This document shows positions 24,120 to 33,799 of a stretch of DNA of 64,000 bases, in pieces. Position 1 is the first letter of the stretch. Each line of letters starts with the position of its first letter. Source of the DNA: a virus; IMG/VR virus record IMGVR_UViG_3300037297_000231, positions 1 through 64,000 of that record; one strand, 5' to 3'. Both the position numbers and the translations under genes were made by a program. The notes beneath the pieces were generated by a model that saw only the letters and a program-made list of their open reading frames with translations, did no database searches and was not told the origin of the DNA.

Positions 24120-25112
24120 ATGAGTAAAACTATTTTAGACAGCATACTTTATAATGCGAACGGTGCAGTAGATCCTAATAGCACTGGTTTCAAAATTATA
24201 ATTGATACTCTGACTTATCTTAGAGATAAGGTTCTTGAGCAAAAATTCTATAAGATTGCCCCTGCGGATTATGTTCCAGTTGATGTTGGGGATGCTGCAT
24301 ATGCAGACGAGATCGTTCAGAATTTAACTTTCACCACAGATGGTGGATTTTTTCAGGGTGATATCAATAATGCAAATGCTAACACAAAAATCTCTAATGT
24401 TGACACAGCTTTAAGTCCATTAAGAATGCCAACACAATTTTGGGCTAAATCTACAAACTGGACAATTCTTGAAATTAAACAGGCAGCAATGCTTAATAAA
24501 TGGGATGTAGTTGAGTCAAAACTTAAATCACTTAAGGAAGTTTGGGATATTGGTATTCAGGAAGTCTGCTTTTTAGGACATCCGATTATAAGTACAATGA
24601 CAGGATTACTTAATGATAGTGAAATTACTAATAATGAAACTTTAATCACAAAGGCGATTAATACAATGAGTGCTTCAGAATTTGCAACTTTTGTTGGTGG
24701 AATACTGGCAGCTTATAATACTAATTGTAATGAAACCGCAGTTCCAGACACTTTTGTAATGCCAACAAGTGATTATTTAGGTCTTGTTGTTCCTGTAAGT
24801 TCAACTTATCCTAATATTTCTCAAATAGAGTATTTACTTAATGCTTTTAAGAAAGCTACCAGAAATGAGAACTTTAAAATATTGCCTTTAGCATATTGTG
24901 AGGCTGCTAGAAATACAGCAAGAGGTATAAACAAACAGAGATATATTCTTTATAGAAATGATCCTGATACTTTAAGTATGTCAATTCCAGTTGATTTGAC
25001 TATGCTTAGACCTCAAACTATGAATGAACTTCAGTGGTCTCAGGCTGCTTATGGACAATATTCAGGTGTTCTTATTAGTAGAAAGCCAGAAGTATTATAT
25101 TTCTCGTATTAA
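24120..25112 (+). CDS. major capsid protein (DUF2184-type)
   Basis: 330 aa. FYKIAPADYVPVDVG, FWAKSTNWTILEIKQA, KEVWDIGIQEVCFLGH and AYGQYSGVLISRKPEVLYFSY agree with the DUF2184 capsid family of contractile-tailed phages. Strong AAGGAGGTAAGAT site; followed by a good terminator, as expected for a highly expressed gene. Confidence 0.85.
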   Translation: MSKTILDSILYNANGAVDPNSTGFKIIIDTLTYLRDKVLEQKFYKIAPADYVPVDVGDAAYADEIVQNLTFTTDGGFFQGDINNANANTKISNVDTALSPLRMPTQFWAKSTNWTILEIKQAAMLNKWDVVESKLKSLKEVWDIGIQEVCFLGHPIISTMTGLLNDSEITNNETLITKAINTMSASEFATFVGGILAAYNTNCNETAVPDTFVMPTSDYLGLVVPVSSTYPNISQIEYLLNAFKKATRNENFKILPLAYCEAARNTARGINKQRYILYRNDPDTLSMSIPVDLTMLRPQTMNELQWSQAAYGQYSGVLISRKPEVLYFSY

Positions 25113-25133
25113 ATGAGATAAATATTTTTATAC

Positions 25134-25159
25134 AAGAGGGGACAAAATCCCCTCTTTTT
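25134..25159 (+). terminator. intrinsic terminator after the capsid gene
   Basis: AAGAGGGGA (25134-25142), loop CAAAA, TCCCCTCTT (25148-25156), nine perfect pairs, ending in a five-T run (25155-25159). Confidence 0.88.
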
Positions 25160-25177
25160 GAAATAAGGAGATATTAA

Positions 25178-25606
25178 GTGACTACCATAACTGTTGAAGA
25201 ATTCAAAACCAGATTTACAAAAAACTTCATATTTGGCAATGAAACTGACCAGGTATCAGATACAGATGTTCAAAATGCCATAAATGACGCACTTACAGTT
25301 TTTAATCAAGACTTACTTCCTACAGATGAAAATGGCATTAATCCTTCAGAAATAGCATTTTATTATCTGTCCGCACATTTTTGTCAACTTAATTATGATG
25401 AACAGGGAATGGGACCACAGGCGAATTTTATTCAAAGTAGTAGATCTGTTGGTGGAATGAGTGAAAGCCTACAAATTCCAGATTGGGTGAGCAACTCGGA
25501 ATTGTCTATATATGCTACTACTTCCTTTGGATTAAAATATCTTCAAATGATTAAACCATATTGTATAGGCGCTGCTTATGCAGTTGAGGGGAAAACTACT
25601 CCATGA
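25178..25606 (+). CDS. head-tail connector (DUF4054-like)
   Basis: 142 aa, GTG start behind AAGGAGATATTAA. The VSDTDVQNAINDAL helix, FYYLSAHFCQLN and the late LKYLQMIKPYCIGAAY fit DUF4054-type adaptor proteins, which bridge portal and neck. Confidence 0.7.
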   Translation: MTTITVEEFKTRFTKNFIFGNETDQVSDTDVQNAINDALTVFNQDLLPTDENGINPSEIAFYYLSAHFCQLNYDEQGMGPQANFIQSSRSVGGMSESLQIPDWVSNSELSIYATTSFGLKYLQMIKPYCIGAAYAVEGKTTP

Positions 25607-26157
25607 AAAATGTTAATATTAAAGCTGATTTTACAAAATTAGAAAATCTGATTAAATGTTTAAATAGTAAACTTTTTTGTGATGTAGGCATTTTAGGTGA
25701 TGAAAAAGGAGAAAAAACAACAGAGGGCAAAAGTAAAGATATATCTATTGCATCTATAGGGGCAGTTCATGAATTCGGTGCGGATATAGAAGTAACTCCA
25801 AAAATGAGATCATTTTTGCATTATATAGGAATAAATTTAAACCCAAAAACAAAATATGTGCATATACCACAAAGAAGTTTTATTTTGATGCCTATTGAGG
25901 TAAATGAGAAAAAGATTACTAAACAGTTAAAGGCTAGATTTCCTTTACTTGTTAATGAAAAAACGGCAGTTAAGTTTATGCAGGAAGTAGGGATTACGTG
26001 TGAAGGGGTTATTCAAGAGGCTTTTGATACCGCAGGTTTTGGAAACTGGCAACCTTTACATCCTGCAACAATTGCTAATAAAGAAGGTGAAGGGATACTT
26101 AAAGATCAGGGTGATTTGAGGCGAGCGATAACTTCAAAAGTAGGAGGAAAATATTAA
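25603..26157 (+). CDS. virion morphogenesis / neck protein (Mu gpG, HK97 gp10-like)
   Basis: 184 aa. VGILGDEKGEK, IGAVHEFGA, HIPQRSFILMPI and W-Q-P-L-H-P-A-T-I...ILKDQGDLRRAITSK are typical of this tail-completion family. ATGA overlap with the connector. Confidence 0.8.
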   Translation: MKNVNIKADFTKLENLIKCLNSKLFCDVGILGDEKGEKTTEGKSKDISIASIGAVHEFGADIEVTPKMRSFLHYIGINLNPKTKYVHIPQRSFILMPIEVNEKKITKQLKARFPLLVNEKTAVKFMQEVGITCEGVIQEAFDTAGFGNWQPLHPATIANKEGEGILKDQGDLRRAITSKVGGKY

Positions 26158-26504
26158 TGTTTCCTCAAATGGCGGGGGTTTTGCGTGGCTGGACACGTAA
26201 AAAAACAGTTATTTCTTATTCGGAAACAATTGTTGATTTTGAAACTGTTTTGACTGCTAATGATCCGGTAACAGCCAGAGTAAATTATCAACCGACTCCG
26301 CCTCAGAGAGTTGATAAAAAACCAGAAGAAGATAGGCAATGGATATGGTGGGATATATGGGTTGATAGTTCCTTGAAATTAAAAATAAAAGATTGGATTG
26401 TTATTGATGATAAAAATTTTCAGGTTATGGTTATACATGATTGGAAAGTATCAGGTTTTTATCATTATGAGTGCGTTGAGGCTTTTATGCCTTCAACTGC
26501 TTAA
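26157..26504 (+). CDS. head-tail joining protein, 115 aa
   Basis: Starts on the stop of the previous gene (TAATG). About six beta strands and two Trp-rich segments (RQWIWWDIWVD). Position and size fit a neck or stopper protein; family not assigned. Confidence 0.6.
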   Translation: MFPQMAGVLRGWTRKKTVISYSETIVDFETVLTANDPVTARVNYQPTPPQRVDKKPEEDRQWIWWDIWVDSSLKLKIKDWIVIDDKNFQVMVIHDWKVSGFYHYECVEAFMPSTA

Positions 26505-26513
26505 AGAGGTTAT

Positions 26514-26999
26514 ATGGAAGTAGATAAATTAGTTTGTAATGTGATACAGCATGAAATGGGTACTCCAAATGGTCGTATGGTGGTTGGAAATCAAAACTGG
26601 ACACCACCTTCAGATAGCAGTTATTATATTACTGTTAGAATAAGAAGTCCAAAAATAGTGGCAAGTACAAACAAATTTGATCATGAAAACGATGTTGAAA
26701 TAAAAAGAGTTGTTACTCATACTACTGTTGATATAAATATAACATCTAAAAATAGAGAGGCGGTTGAAAGGAAAGAAGAAGTTGTAATGGCTTTAACTTC
26801 AACTTATTCAATTCAACAACAGGAATTATATCAAATGAAGATATTTAGAATGACTGATATCCTGGATTTAAGCCTGGTTGAGGCGAGTTCAGGTTTAAAT
26901 AGATTTAGAATTTCTTGTGTTGTTTCGAGCATACGTGAAAAACAGACAAGTATAGATTATTACGATAAATTCAGACGGCAGGAGGTTATAGAACAATGA
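26514..26999 (+). CDS. neck/tail terminator protein (LIC_12616-like)
   Basis: 161 aa. WTPPSDSSYYITVRIRSPKIV followed by THTTVDINITSKNREAVERKEEVVMALTS matches the phage neck terminator family that caps tube and sheath. It directly precedes the sheath gene with a four-base overlap. Confidence 0.7.
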   Translation: MEVDKLVCNVIQHEMGTPNGRMVVGNQNWTPPSDSSYYITVRIRSPKIVASTNKFDHENDVEIKRVVTHTTVDINITSKNREAVERKEEVVMALTSTYSIQQQELYQMKIFRMTDILDLSLVEASSGLNRFRISCVVSSIREKQTSIDYYDKFRRQEVIEQ

Positions 27000-28486
27000 G
27001 TTTAAGTATTGCAAATGTAATTAGAGTTTTTATTTTAGCAGCCTTAAGAGGTCTTGCAAATGCTAATACATCCGCTTTGGCATTATTTACAGATGAAGAG
27101 CCTTTATCTGCTACATATGGGGATTATGGGATATATCTTGATCCTACAGGTGTAGCAAGTGATTTTGGGAGTACTTCAAAGACTTATAGGCTGGCAGTAA
27201 AGGTATTTCAGCAAGTACCTAATATTCTTACAGGTAGTGGTTTCCTTGTAATCATACCTAGAAATCAAACAGCGGCAGCTCAACCAGCAACTATTGTTGG
27301 TACAAGTGTTGTTAATTTTACTTCTTTAACTGCGGATGATTATTATATTAAAGTAGCAGTTGACGGAGGGGCAGTTACTAGTCTTGATATTGGTGAAATT
27401 GATACTACTGATATGACAACTATTTTAACGAGCCTTAATAGTACGGCAGTTACAGCAGCAGGATTGGTTTTTACCATAAGTGGTGATAAATCTTCAGCAG
27501 TTGTCACATTAAAAACTATTGCAACAGGTGCAAGTAAAAGTATTGCGATTGATTCAGGTGTAAGCACATATGATGGAACAGAATTAAGTCCACTGGTATT
27601 TATATCAGGAAGTGCGACAGGTTCGGATGCAGGTGTTGAAAGGGTAAAAGATGCAGTTTTAAGAACTGTAAATTTTTTAGAATATTTTGGAATTATCCTT
27701 AATAAAAAACAGACAGATGATAATTTAACAGAATTGGCAGCATTAATACAATGTTATGACAAAATGCTTTTTGTAGGATCTAATTTAACTGCGGATATTA
27801 CAGGGATTTTTTCTACTCTTATGGGTTCAGGTTATACTCATACCAGATGTTTATTTTATAGTAACTCTGAAAATGATGCGCTAGATTTTGCAGCTGCTTA
27901 TGCATCAAGAGGATTAAGCATAAACTTTGATGCATCGAATTCAGTTCATACCATGCATCTTAAAGATATCACAGGGTTAGATGCTGATCCTATATTTGCA
28001 GGAAGTACAGGACAGACTTATCTTGATTCTGCAAAAAATAACGGTGTTGATGTATTAGCTGATTTTGGAATTGCTAAGGTTTTTACATCCGGGCAGAATG
28101 GTTATTTTGACGCTATTTATATTCAGCTTGCATTAAGATTAAGATTACAGGTGGCAGGGTTTAATTATCTTGCACAGACTAATACTAAAATACCACAAAC
28201 TGAAGAAGGTATGGACGGATTAAAAGGTGCTTATCGAAAGGTTATGGGATTATTTGTGACTAATGGTGCTTTCGCACCTGGTACATGGAATAGCTCTACA
28301 ACTTTTGGAGATCCTGAGGACCATATAAGAAATATTTCAGATTATGGATATTTTATATATTCAAGTCCAGTAGCATTACAGAGTCAAACTGTAAGAGAAG
28401 CCAGGGTAGCCCCTATAGCTCAAATAGCAGCGAAATCAAGCGGTGCTATTCATTCTTCAGATGTTATAGTACTAATTGAAGCGTAA
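26996..28486 (+). CDS. contractile tail sheath (DUF3383-type)
   Basis: 496 aa. Long Thr/Ala/Gly-rich central domain (about 110-215), and a C-terminal half with QTEEGMDGLKGAYRKVMGLFVTNGAFAPG and YFIYSSPVALQSQTVREARVAPIAQIAAK, matching DUF3383 sheath proteins. This is the main evidence that the phage has a contractile tail. Confidence 0.88.
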   Translation: MSLSIANVIRVFILAALRGLANANTSALALFTDEEPLSATYGDYGIYLDPTGVASDFGSTSKTYRLAVKVFQQVPNILTGSGFLVIIPRNQTAAAQPATIVGTSVVNFTSLTADDYYIKVAVDGGAVTSLDIGEIDTTDMTTILTSLNSTAVTAAGLVFTISGDKSSAVVTLKTIATGASKSIAIDSGVSTYDGTELSPLVFISGSATGSDAGVERVKDAVLRTVNFLEYFGIILNKKQTDDNLTELAALIQCYDKMLFVGSNLTADITGIFSTLMGSGYTHTRCLFYSNSENDALDFAAAYASRGLSINFDASNSVHTMHLKDITGLDADPIFAGSTGQTYLDSAKNNGVDVLADFGIAKVFTSGQNGYFDAIYIQLALRLRLQVAGFNYLAQTNTKIPQTEEGMDGLKGAYRKVMGLFVTNGAFAPGTWNSSTTFGDPEDHIRNISDYGYFIYSSPVALQSQTVREARVAPIAQIAAKSSGAIHSSDVIVLIEA

Positions 28487-28498
28487 GGAGGTAATTAA

Positions 28499-28951
28499 AT
28501 GAGTGTTGTTTTAACAGGTAAAGATACCAGCATAATTGATGATAGAGTTTTAAAAGATTTAGGGGATGGTGATGTTGTAAGCATTGACTTTCCTAATAAT
28601 CTAGTAGAAGGAAAAGTCGGTAAAAATGGCAATGTGCTATATGCATATAATTCAACTGGAAGTCAGGCAATCGCTACTGTAAGAGTCTTAAGGGGATCGC
28701 CTGATGATAAGTTTTTTAATTCAAAACTTATTTTGTATAAACAAGATCCAGCATCTTTTGTCCTAATGGAATCTGAATTCATTAAAAATGTCGGTGATGG
28801 GAAAGGGAACGTCACCAAAGATATTTATAAATTTAATGGTGGAATAATTCAAAAATATCCAGTTGTAACTGAAAATGTAGAAGGAAATATAGATCAGGCG
28901 ATATGCGTGTGGACAATATTATTTGCTAATACTGACAGGATAGAATCATAA
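28499..28951 (+). CDS. tail tube protein (DUF3277-type)
   Basis: 150 aa, GGAGGTAATTAA site. ISIDFPNNLVEGKVGKNGN-like beta strands, GSPDDKFFNSKL and a final WTILFAN fit the DUF3277 tube family. Placed straight after the sheath. Confidence 0.8.
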   Translation: MSVVLTGKDTSIIDDRVLKDLGDGDVVSIDFPNNLVEGKVGKNGNVLYAYNSTGSQAIATVRVLRGSPDDKFFNSKLILYKQDPASFVLMESEFIKNVGDGKGNVTKDIYKFNGGIIQKYPVVTENVEGNIDQAICVWTILFANTDRIES

Positions 28952-28972
28952 TTATTTTAGAGGAGAATAAAA

Positions 28973-29395
28973 ATGAATATTGCAGGTAAAGAGTTAAAAA
29001 TAACTCCGGCATCTTTTGATGAGGCTATGGATTTGAAAGATGCCATCGAGATAGCGGTAAGAGAGGGTAAAATAAGCCTATCCGGAGAACTATTGGAAGG
29101 GGATGTGTTTAAAAAAGAACTGGCAAGTGAAGACTTAACAGGTGTTTTAAATGCAATTTTGTCAATTGATAGTTCAAAGGATATAAGGAATTGTCTTTTT
29201 ATATGTGCGGAAAGGGCAGTTTTGGGAACGGATAAAATTAATAGAGATTTTTTTGATGATGTTAATAATAGACAATATTATTATCCTATTATGTTTGAAG
29301 TCTTAAGGGTTAATCTTACCCCTTTTTTCGCAAAAGTCTTTTCCTCGTTCATGGGAATCGGGGAGAAGATAGAAAACTTCCTAAAGTCGAAATAA
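28973..29395 (+). CDS. tail assembly chaperone, short form (gpG-like)
   Basis: 140 aa, mostly helical, between tube and tape-measure genes where the tape-measure chaperone lies. The stop at 29393-29395 can be bypassed by a -1 frameshift near 29320-29329 (separate entry). Confidence 0.78.
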   Translation: MNIAGKELKITPASFDEAMDLKDAIEIAVREGKISLSGELLEGDVFKKELASEDLTGVLNAILSIDSSKDIRNCLFICAERAVLGTDKINRDFFDDVNNRQYYYPIMFEVLRVNLTPFFAKVFSSFMGIGEKIENFLKSK

Positions 29396-29571
29396 ATGCC
29401 AGTGATAGAATGGTAGTTGCTTTAAGAGTATCAAAAACCGGCTTTTATGAAGGCAATCCCGAAAAAGTCCTGAAAGGACGTGTTGACTATGTATTAGCAG
29501 CACTTGAATATAATAAGTTCTTAATCGATTATGAGGACGTTTATATAGAAATAAACAGGAAAACAAAGTGA
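28973..29571 (+). CDS. tail assembly chaperone, -1 frameshift form (gpGT-like)
   Basis: The zero frame is read to about codon 118, then a -1 slip gives 81 more residues (includes VVALRVSKTGFYEGN, KGRVDYVLAALEYNKFLIDYEDVY), total about 199 aa, ending at TGA 29569-29571. The downstream frame has no ribosome binding site of its own and stays open through the slippery site. Its stop overlaps the tape-measure GTG. This is the arrangement of lambda G/GT. Confidence 0.75.
29320..29329 (+). promoter_or_regulatory. programmed -1 frameshift site
   Basis: Two overlapping slippery heptamers in the zero frame: C CCT TTT (29320-29326) and T TTT TTC (29323-29329). Both fit X-XXY-YYZ. Confidence 0.72.
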
Positions 29572-30977
29572 ATATAGCGACATTATTTGCCAGAATAGGC
29601 TTAGATACTGGTGGTAGTTCAAAAAAAGCTCAATCTTTTCTAGACCAATTAAAAGGCATTAAAATAGGTTTAGGTGTCGCTTCTATCGGAGTGGCAGCTT
29701 TTTCTTATGGCATTAAAAAACTTATGGATAGTGCTATTCAAACCTCGTTTGCCTTAAAACAATTTAATACTGAGACTGGGTTATCTATTGAAAAACTTCA
29801 AAGATGGCAAAGTGTAGCGGACGAAACTAATAATTCAGGTAAAGCAGTCGCAGAGTCTATAAAGGCCATTGTAAGCAATCAGGAAAAACTTAAACTTGGT
29901 CAAGGCAATATTTCAGGTTATCAATTATTAGGGATAGATCCAAGACAAAATGCTTTTGATATTCTAGAACAGTTAAGAGAGAAAACAAAAGGTTTATCTC
30001 AAGGGATGAAAAAAAATGTCCTTGAGCAAATGGGTGTAAGTAAAGATTTAATCCAGGTATTAGAGTTATCCAAAACAAAATTCGATGCCCTTGCAAAAGG
30101 GGCGTTTATTATTCCAAAAGGTGCAGTTGATATGATTGATAAAGCCAGAGCTTCGTCAAAACAATTGGGAAGTGCGATTAATTATCTTAAAGGCATGATT
30201 GCTGCTAATTTAGCACCAAGTATAATCAAGATTAATAAACAGATAATGATATGGATACGGCAAAATAAACAGGGATTAATTGAAGGTATAAAAAAACTAT
30301 TTGATTGGGTGACAAGAATTATAAGAGCAATAATAAGAACTGCGGAAGCAATTGATAAGATTGTGAGATCTACTATTGGATGGAAAAATGCAATGTTAAT
30401 ATTATTAGGTGTTTTTACTTTGATGAATTTGCCTCTTATGACAATAGTTGCAGGAGTTATTTTACTTATAGCGGTTATTGAGGACTTATATAGATTTTCC
30501 CAAGGGAAAAAATCTTTATTTGGAATTATGTTAAAACAATTTCCTGAATTAGAAAAATTAATGAAAAAATTTACCAGTGGCATATATGAGGGATTTAATG
30601 ACCTTAAAACTTTATTTGAGCTTATAAGGGATGCGATTGATGCTATTATTAAATTAACAAAACATGATTTTAAAGGTGCTTTTAAATCTATGAAGGAAGG
30701 ATTAAAAGATTTTTTTGGAAGTGACCCTAAAGAAATATTTGAAAATTATATAAAATGGATGAAAAAGAATCCTTTTATGCTTAGTTTACAGGGTATTGAA
30801 GGATTAGGAAATTTATTAATAGAAAAAAAGCAGAAAGGAAATATAGAAAATAATTATAATACAAAAGTTGATGTATATACTAATGAGAAAATGGATGAAG
30901 AAAAATTAGCCAAGAAAATAACAGAAAAACAACAAAAAGCTATTAATCAGGCAGATGATGAATTAGGAGGTGAATAA
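29568..30977 (+). CDS. tail tape measure protein
   Basis: 469 aa from a GTG that overlaps the frameshift-product stop. Gly/Ala N-terminus, long helices, and one strong hydrophobic segment (about 270-305, AMLILLGVFTLMNLPLMTIVAGVILLIAVIEDLY). At the usual 1.5 Angstrom per residue the tail would be roughly 70 nm. The C-terminal 60 residues are Lys/Gln rich. Confidence 0.85.
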   Translation: MNIATLFARIGLDTGGSSKKAQSFLDQLKGIKIGLGVASIGVAAFSYGIKKLMDSAIQTSFALKQFNTETGLSIEKLQRWQSVADETNNSGKAVAESIKAIVSNQEKLKLGQGNISGYQLLGIDPRQNAFDILEQLREKTKGLSQGMKKNVLEQMGVSKDLIQVLELSKTKFDALAKGAFIIPKGAVDMIDKARASSKQLGSAINYLKGMIAANLAPSIIKINKQIMIWIRQNKQGLIEGIKKLFDWVTRIIRAIIRTAEAIDKIVRSTIGWKNAMLILLGVFTLMNLPLMTIVAGVILLIAVIEDLYRFSQGKKSLFGIMLKQFPELEKLMKKFTSGIYEGFNDLKTLFELIRDAIDAIIKLTKHDFKGAFKSMKEGLKDFFGSDPKEIFENYIKWMKKNPFMLSLQGIEGLGNLLIEKKQKGNIENNYNTKVDVYTNEKMDEEKLAKKITEKQQKAINQADDELGGE

Positions 30978-31793
30978 TTGAGTCTTGGATTGATAACACC
31001 TGAAAGAGTTCAAATGTCACTTAATGCAGGATCATACCTTAATAGCAAGGTTGCTGCAATTGTATCACCTAAACATGCTGAGGGAATAAATGGATGGGTT
31101 TTTGATATACCTAAAAGCGAACAGGTAAGATTATCAAGTGATATTACAGATCATTATATGGAGAATAATTCTTTTGTCAATGATCATATTGTTGATAGAC
31201 CTATTGAAATTACTTTAAGTGGTTTTGTAGGTGAATTAGTATGGAAAAAACCTACAGGATTTGGAGCAGATCTAAACTTTTTTTCAGGTTCTTTATCAGT
31301 CGTTGATGCTTATTTAGGAGATTATTCACCACAGGAATTACAAAAACAACAGAACTTATTAGGAGAGATACAGAAAAATAATAATTTTGTTAAACAGATA
31401 GTTCAAAAGACTACTAATATTGTGAAGTCATTTTCAGGGGATGGACAATCAAAGACTTTACAGCAAGTGGCATATAATGAATTAAAAGCATTGAAAGACA
31501 ATAGAAGTTTGTTAAAAGTGCAAACGCCTTTTGCATATTTTGAGAATATGCTTATCCAGGAAATTACATTTGTTCAGGGTGAGGATTCTAATTCTTATTG
31601 TGATATTTCTATAACTTTGAAAGAAGCCAGATTTGCTGAAATTTCAGTTGTAAGTTTTGATGAAGATTTATTGCCATCAAGAAATCAGCAACAGGATACA
31701 GAGGAATCTGATAATGGAACAATTAAAGGCACAGATGATGATGATGATTTATTAATAAATCTTTATGAAGGCGTTACAGGAACAAATTTATGA
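30978..31793 (+). CDS. tail/baseplate protein (Dit- or hub-adaptor-like)
   Basis: 271 aa, TTG start behind TTAGGAGGTGAATAA. The N-terminal half has NDHIVDRPIEITLSGFVGEL, a pattern common in baseplate adaptor proteins downstream of tape measure. The C-terminus is acidic (DDDDD). Exact family not certain. Confidence 0.65.
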   Translation: MSLGLITPERVQMSLNAGSYLNSKVAAIVSPKHAEGINGWVFDIPKSEQVRLSSDITDHYMENNSFVNDHIVDRPIEITLSGFVGELVWKKPTGFGADLNFFSGSLSVVDAYLGDYSPQELQKQQNLLGEIQKNNNFVKQIVQKTTNIVKSFSGDGQSKTLQQVAYNELKALKDNRSLLKVQTPFAYFENMLIQEITFVQGEDSNSYCDISITLKEARFAEISVVSFDEDLLPSRNQQQDTEESDNGTIKGTDDDDDLLINLYEGVTGTNL

Positions 31794-32152
31794 AAAAGAT
31801 TAGTGGATTACAAAAAATTGCTTCTCAAAAATGGAGAACTCCAATTAATGATGGCATAATTGAATTCCGGTTAATCTATAGGCCGGCAATACAAATGTGG
31901 TTCATTGACATTACTTTTAATAATTTTACCGTCAAAGGAATGAGAGTTTGCCAGAGTTTAAATTTGTTGCATCAATATAAAAAACTTTTGCCTTTTGGGT
32001 TATTTATTTATATTGCAGATGGTGTTGAGCCATTTCTAATAAGTGATTTTTCATCAGAAAGAGTAATTATATATATTCTTGATGATACTGAAAAAGATTC
32101 GATAGATAGTTATTATCAGGATAGAAAAGAATTTTTAGAATTGGGAGAATAA
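31790..32152 (+). CDS. small baseplate protein (Pam3 gp18-like plug)
   Basis: 120 aa. Beta-rich; WFIDITFNNFTVKGMRVCQSLNLLHQYK fits the small baseplate protein family that follows the tape measure and adaptor in this gene order. ATGA overlap. Confidence 0.62.
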   Translation: MKKISGLQKIASQKWRTPINDGIIEFRLIYRPAIQMWFIDITFNNFTVKGMRVCQSLNLLHQYKKLLPFGLFIYIADGVEPFLISDFSSERVIIYILDDTEKDSIDSYYQDRKEFLELGE

Positions 32153-32153
32153 A

Positions 32154-32999
32154 TTGGCAAGATTCATGAGAAATTATGAGATACAAATATTAACTCCTCA
32201 GAATGAATTGATCACAATAAAACCGCCTTTTAGTATGAGGTGTAATATAAAAAGGAATACTCTGGCTTCGACTAACACTACAAGTTTAACTTTAATAAAT
32301 TTATCAGAACTAAATAGAGCAAAATTATATAAAGATAGATATACTTTTACTGAATATTGGCAAATGACCATAAAAGCAGGTTATGAAAAAATGATAACTT
32401 TATTTCAGGGAAACTTGTATGAAGTTTATAGTTATAAAGAAGGCACAGAATGGTACACACAAATTGAAGCATATGACGGCCAATATGCTATTCAAAATGG
32501 GTTTATTTCGGAAACTGTCCAGAAGGAAACACCTCAAGAAAATGTGATTAATACTGTAATAAAAGCATTCCCACAGATGATTAAAGGTAAAATAGGCATA
32601 CCGGGTGAAGGTGAAAATAAAAGAGGAAAGGTTTTGTTTGGACCGGTTAAGGGAGTCATGGATCAGGAAACTAATGGTAAATGGTTTATTGATAAAGAGA
32701 CTATACATGCAATAGATAATGATGAAGTTATTTCAAATGAGGTAGTAGTTTTGGATTCTCAATTACTGAAAACTACACCAAAAAGAAGGGATACTTTTCT
32801 TGATTGTGATTGTTTATTTTTTCCTGAAGCTGAAATAGGTTATTATTGTCAATTAGAAAGTAAATTTACTATTTATAATGGGCAGTATAAGATAATTGGA
32901 TTTGAACATGATATTAATATTTCAGGGGCAGAATGTGGGGAGTCTAATACTAAAATTAGCCTTTATGCAGGGGCTAGAAATTTACAGGTGGTACAATGA
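32154..32999 (+). CDS. baseplate hub protein
   Basis: 281 aa, TTG start behind GGGAGAATAAA. NTTSLTLINLSELNRAKLYKD and ITLFQGNLYEVYSYKEGTEWYTQIEA are typical of hub proteins that carry the central spike. Followed with overlap by the spike gene. Confidence 0.72.
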   Translation: MARFMRNYEIQILTPQNELITIKPPFSMRCNIKRNTLASTNTTSLTLINLSELNRAKLYKDRYTFTEYWQMTIKAGYEKMITLFQGNLYEVYSYKEGTEWYTQIEAYDGQYAIQNGFISETVQKETPQENVINTVIKAFPQMIKGKIGIPGEGENKRGKVLFGPVKGVMDQETNGKWFIDKETIHAIDNDEVISNEVVVLDSQLLKTTPKRRDTFLDCDCLFFPEAEIGYYCQLESKFTIYNGQYKIIGFEHDINISGAECGESNTKISLYAGARNLQVVQ

Positions 33000-33799
33000 G
33001 TGATACAACAATAAAAAAAACAGTGTCGCCTCCTAATTTAAGTACATTGTTATCAAATTTGAAAAAAGATATATTTTCCAATATAAATTGTATCCAGGTA
33101 GGAAAAATTGATAGTTATGATACAGCCAGCCAGAGTTGTACTATTAAGATCCAGATGAAAAGGAAAATAAGTGATACTGAATCAAAGGAATATCCGTTAT
33201 TAATTGATTGCCCGGTTTTTGTTTTACAGGGCGGAGGTGCTTATATTGATTTTCCTATACAACAAGATGATTATTGCCTGGTATTATTTAATGATAGGGA
33301 TATAGATACATGGTGGGATTCTGAGAATTTAGCCGAGCCGAATACTACTAGAAAACATTCATTGTCAGATGGCTTTGCATTGGTAGGGATTAATCCGAAA
33401 AATAGTGTTTTAGATTTGGATGGTGATAAAGTAAGAATTATCACAAATGATTATCCTTTTGAATTATATACTAAAAGTAAAGAGTCTAAAATTTATAATG
33501 ATAATGCTTCAGTAATAATGAAAGATACAGGAGAATTCTTGATAGAAAATAATTCAGGTAAATTTAAGATAGATGCATCCGGAAATATTACATTTAATGA
33601 TGGGACAGAGGCTTATGTATTAGGCACAAGCCTTGAAACAGCAATGGGAGTTCTTTTGGCATTAATTAAGGCTCATACTCATGATGTTGCAGGGGTTCAG
33701 GCAGGAAGTAGCACAATAACATCTTCAACATCAACATCATTGCAAAGTGCTAGTAATCCGGTTACAAATAACTTAAGTACGCAAATAAAGGGTAAATGA
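32996..33799 (+). CDS. baseplate spike (gp138 N-terminal domain type)
   Basis: 267 aa. IQVGKIDSYDTASQSCTIKIQMKR then LIDCPVFVLQGGGAYIDFPIQQDDYCLVLFNDRDID is the OB-fold of gp138-like membrane-puncturing proteins. A His-containing KAHTHDVAG segment near 222 and a Ser/Thr-rich tail follow. Confidence 0.82.
   Translation: MSDTTIKKTVSPPNLSTLLSNLKKDIFSNINCIQVGKIDSYDTASQSCTIKIQMKRKISDTESKEYPLLIDCPVFVLQGGGAYIDFPIQQDDYCLVLFNDRDIDTWWDSENLAEPNTTRKHSLSDGFALVGINPKNSVLDLDGDKVRIITNDYPFELYTKSKESKIYNDNASVIMKDTGEFLIENNSGKFKIDASGNITFNDGTEAYVLGTSLETAMGVLLALIKAHTHDVAGVQAGSSTITSSTSTSLQSASNPVTNNLSTQIKGK

Noticed and set aside
30182-30583. Minus-strand reading frame of 133 codons opposite the tape measure gene
   Set aside because: No ribosome binding site, no neighbours on that strand, and composition that follows from the AT-rich tape-measure codons; a shadow frame.
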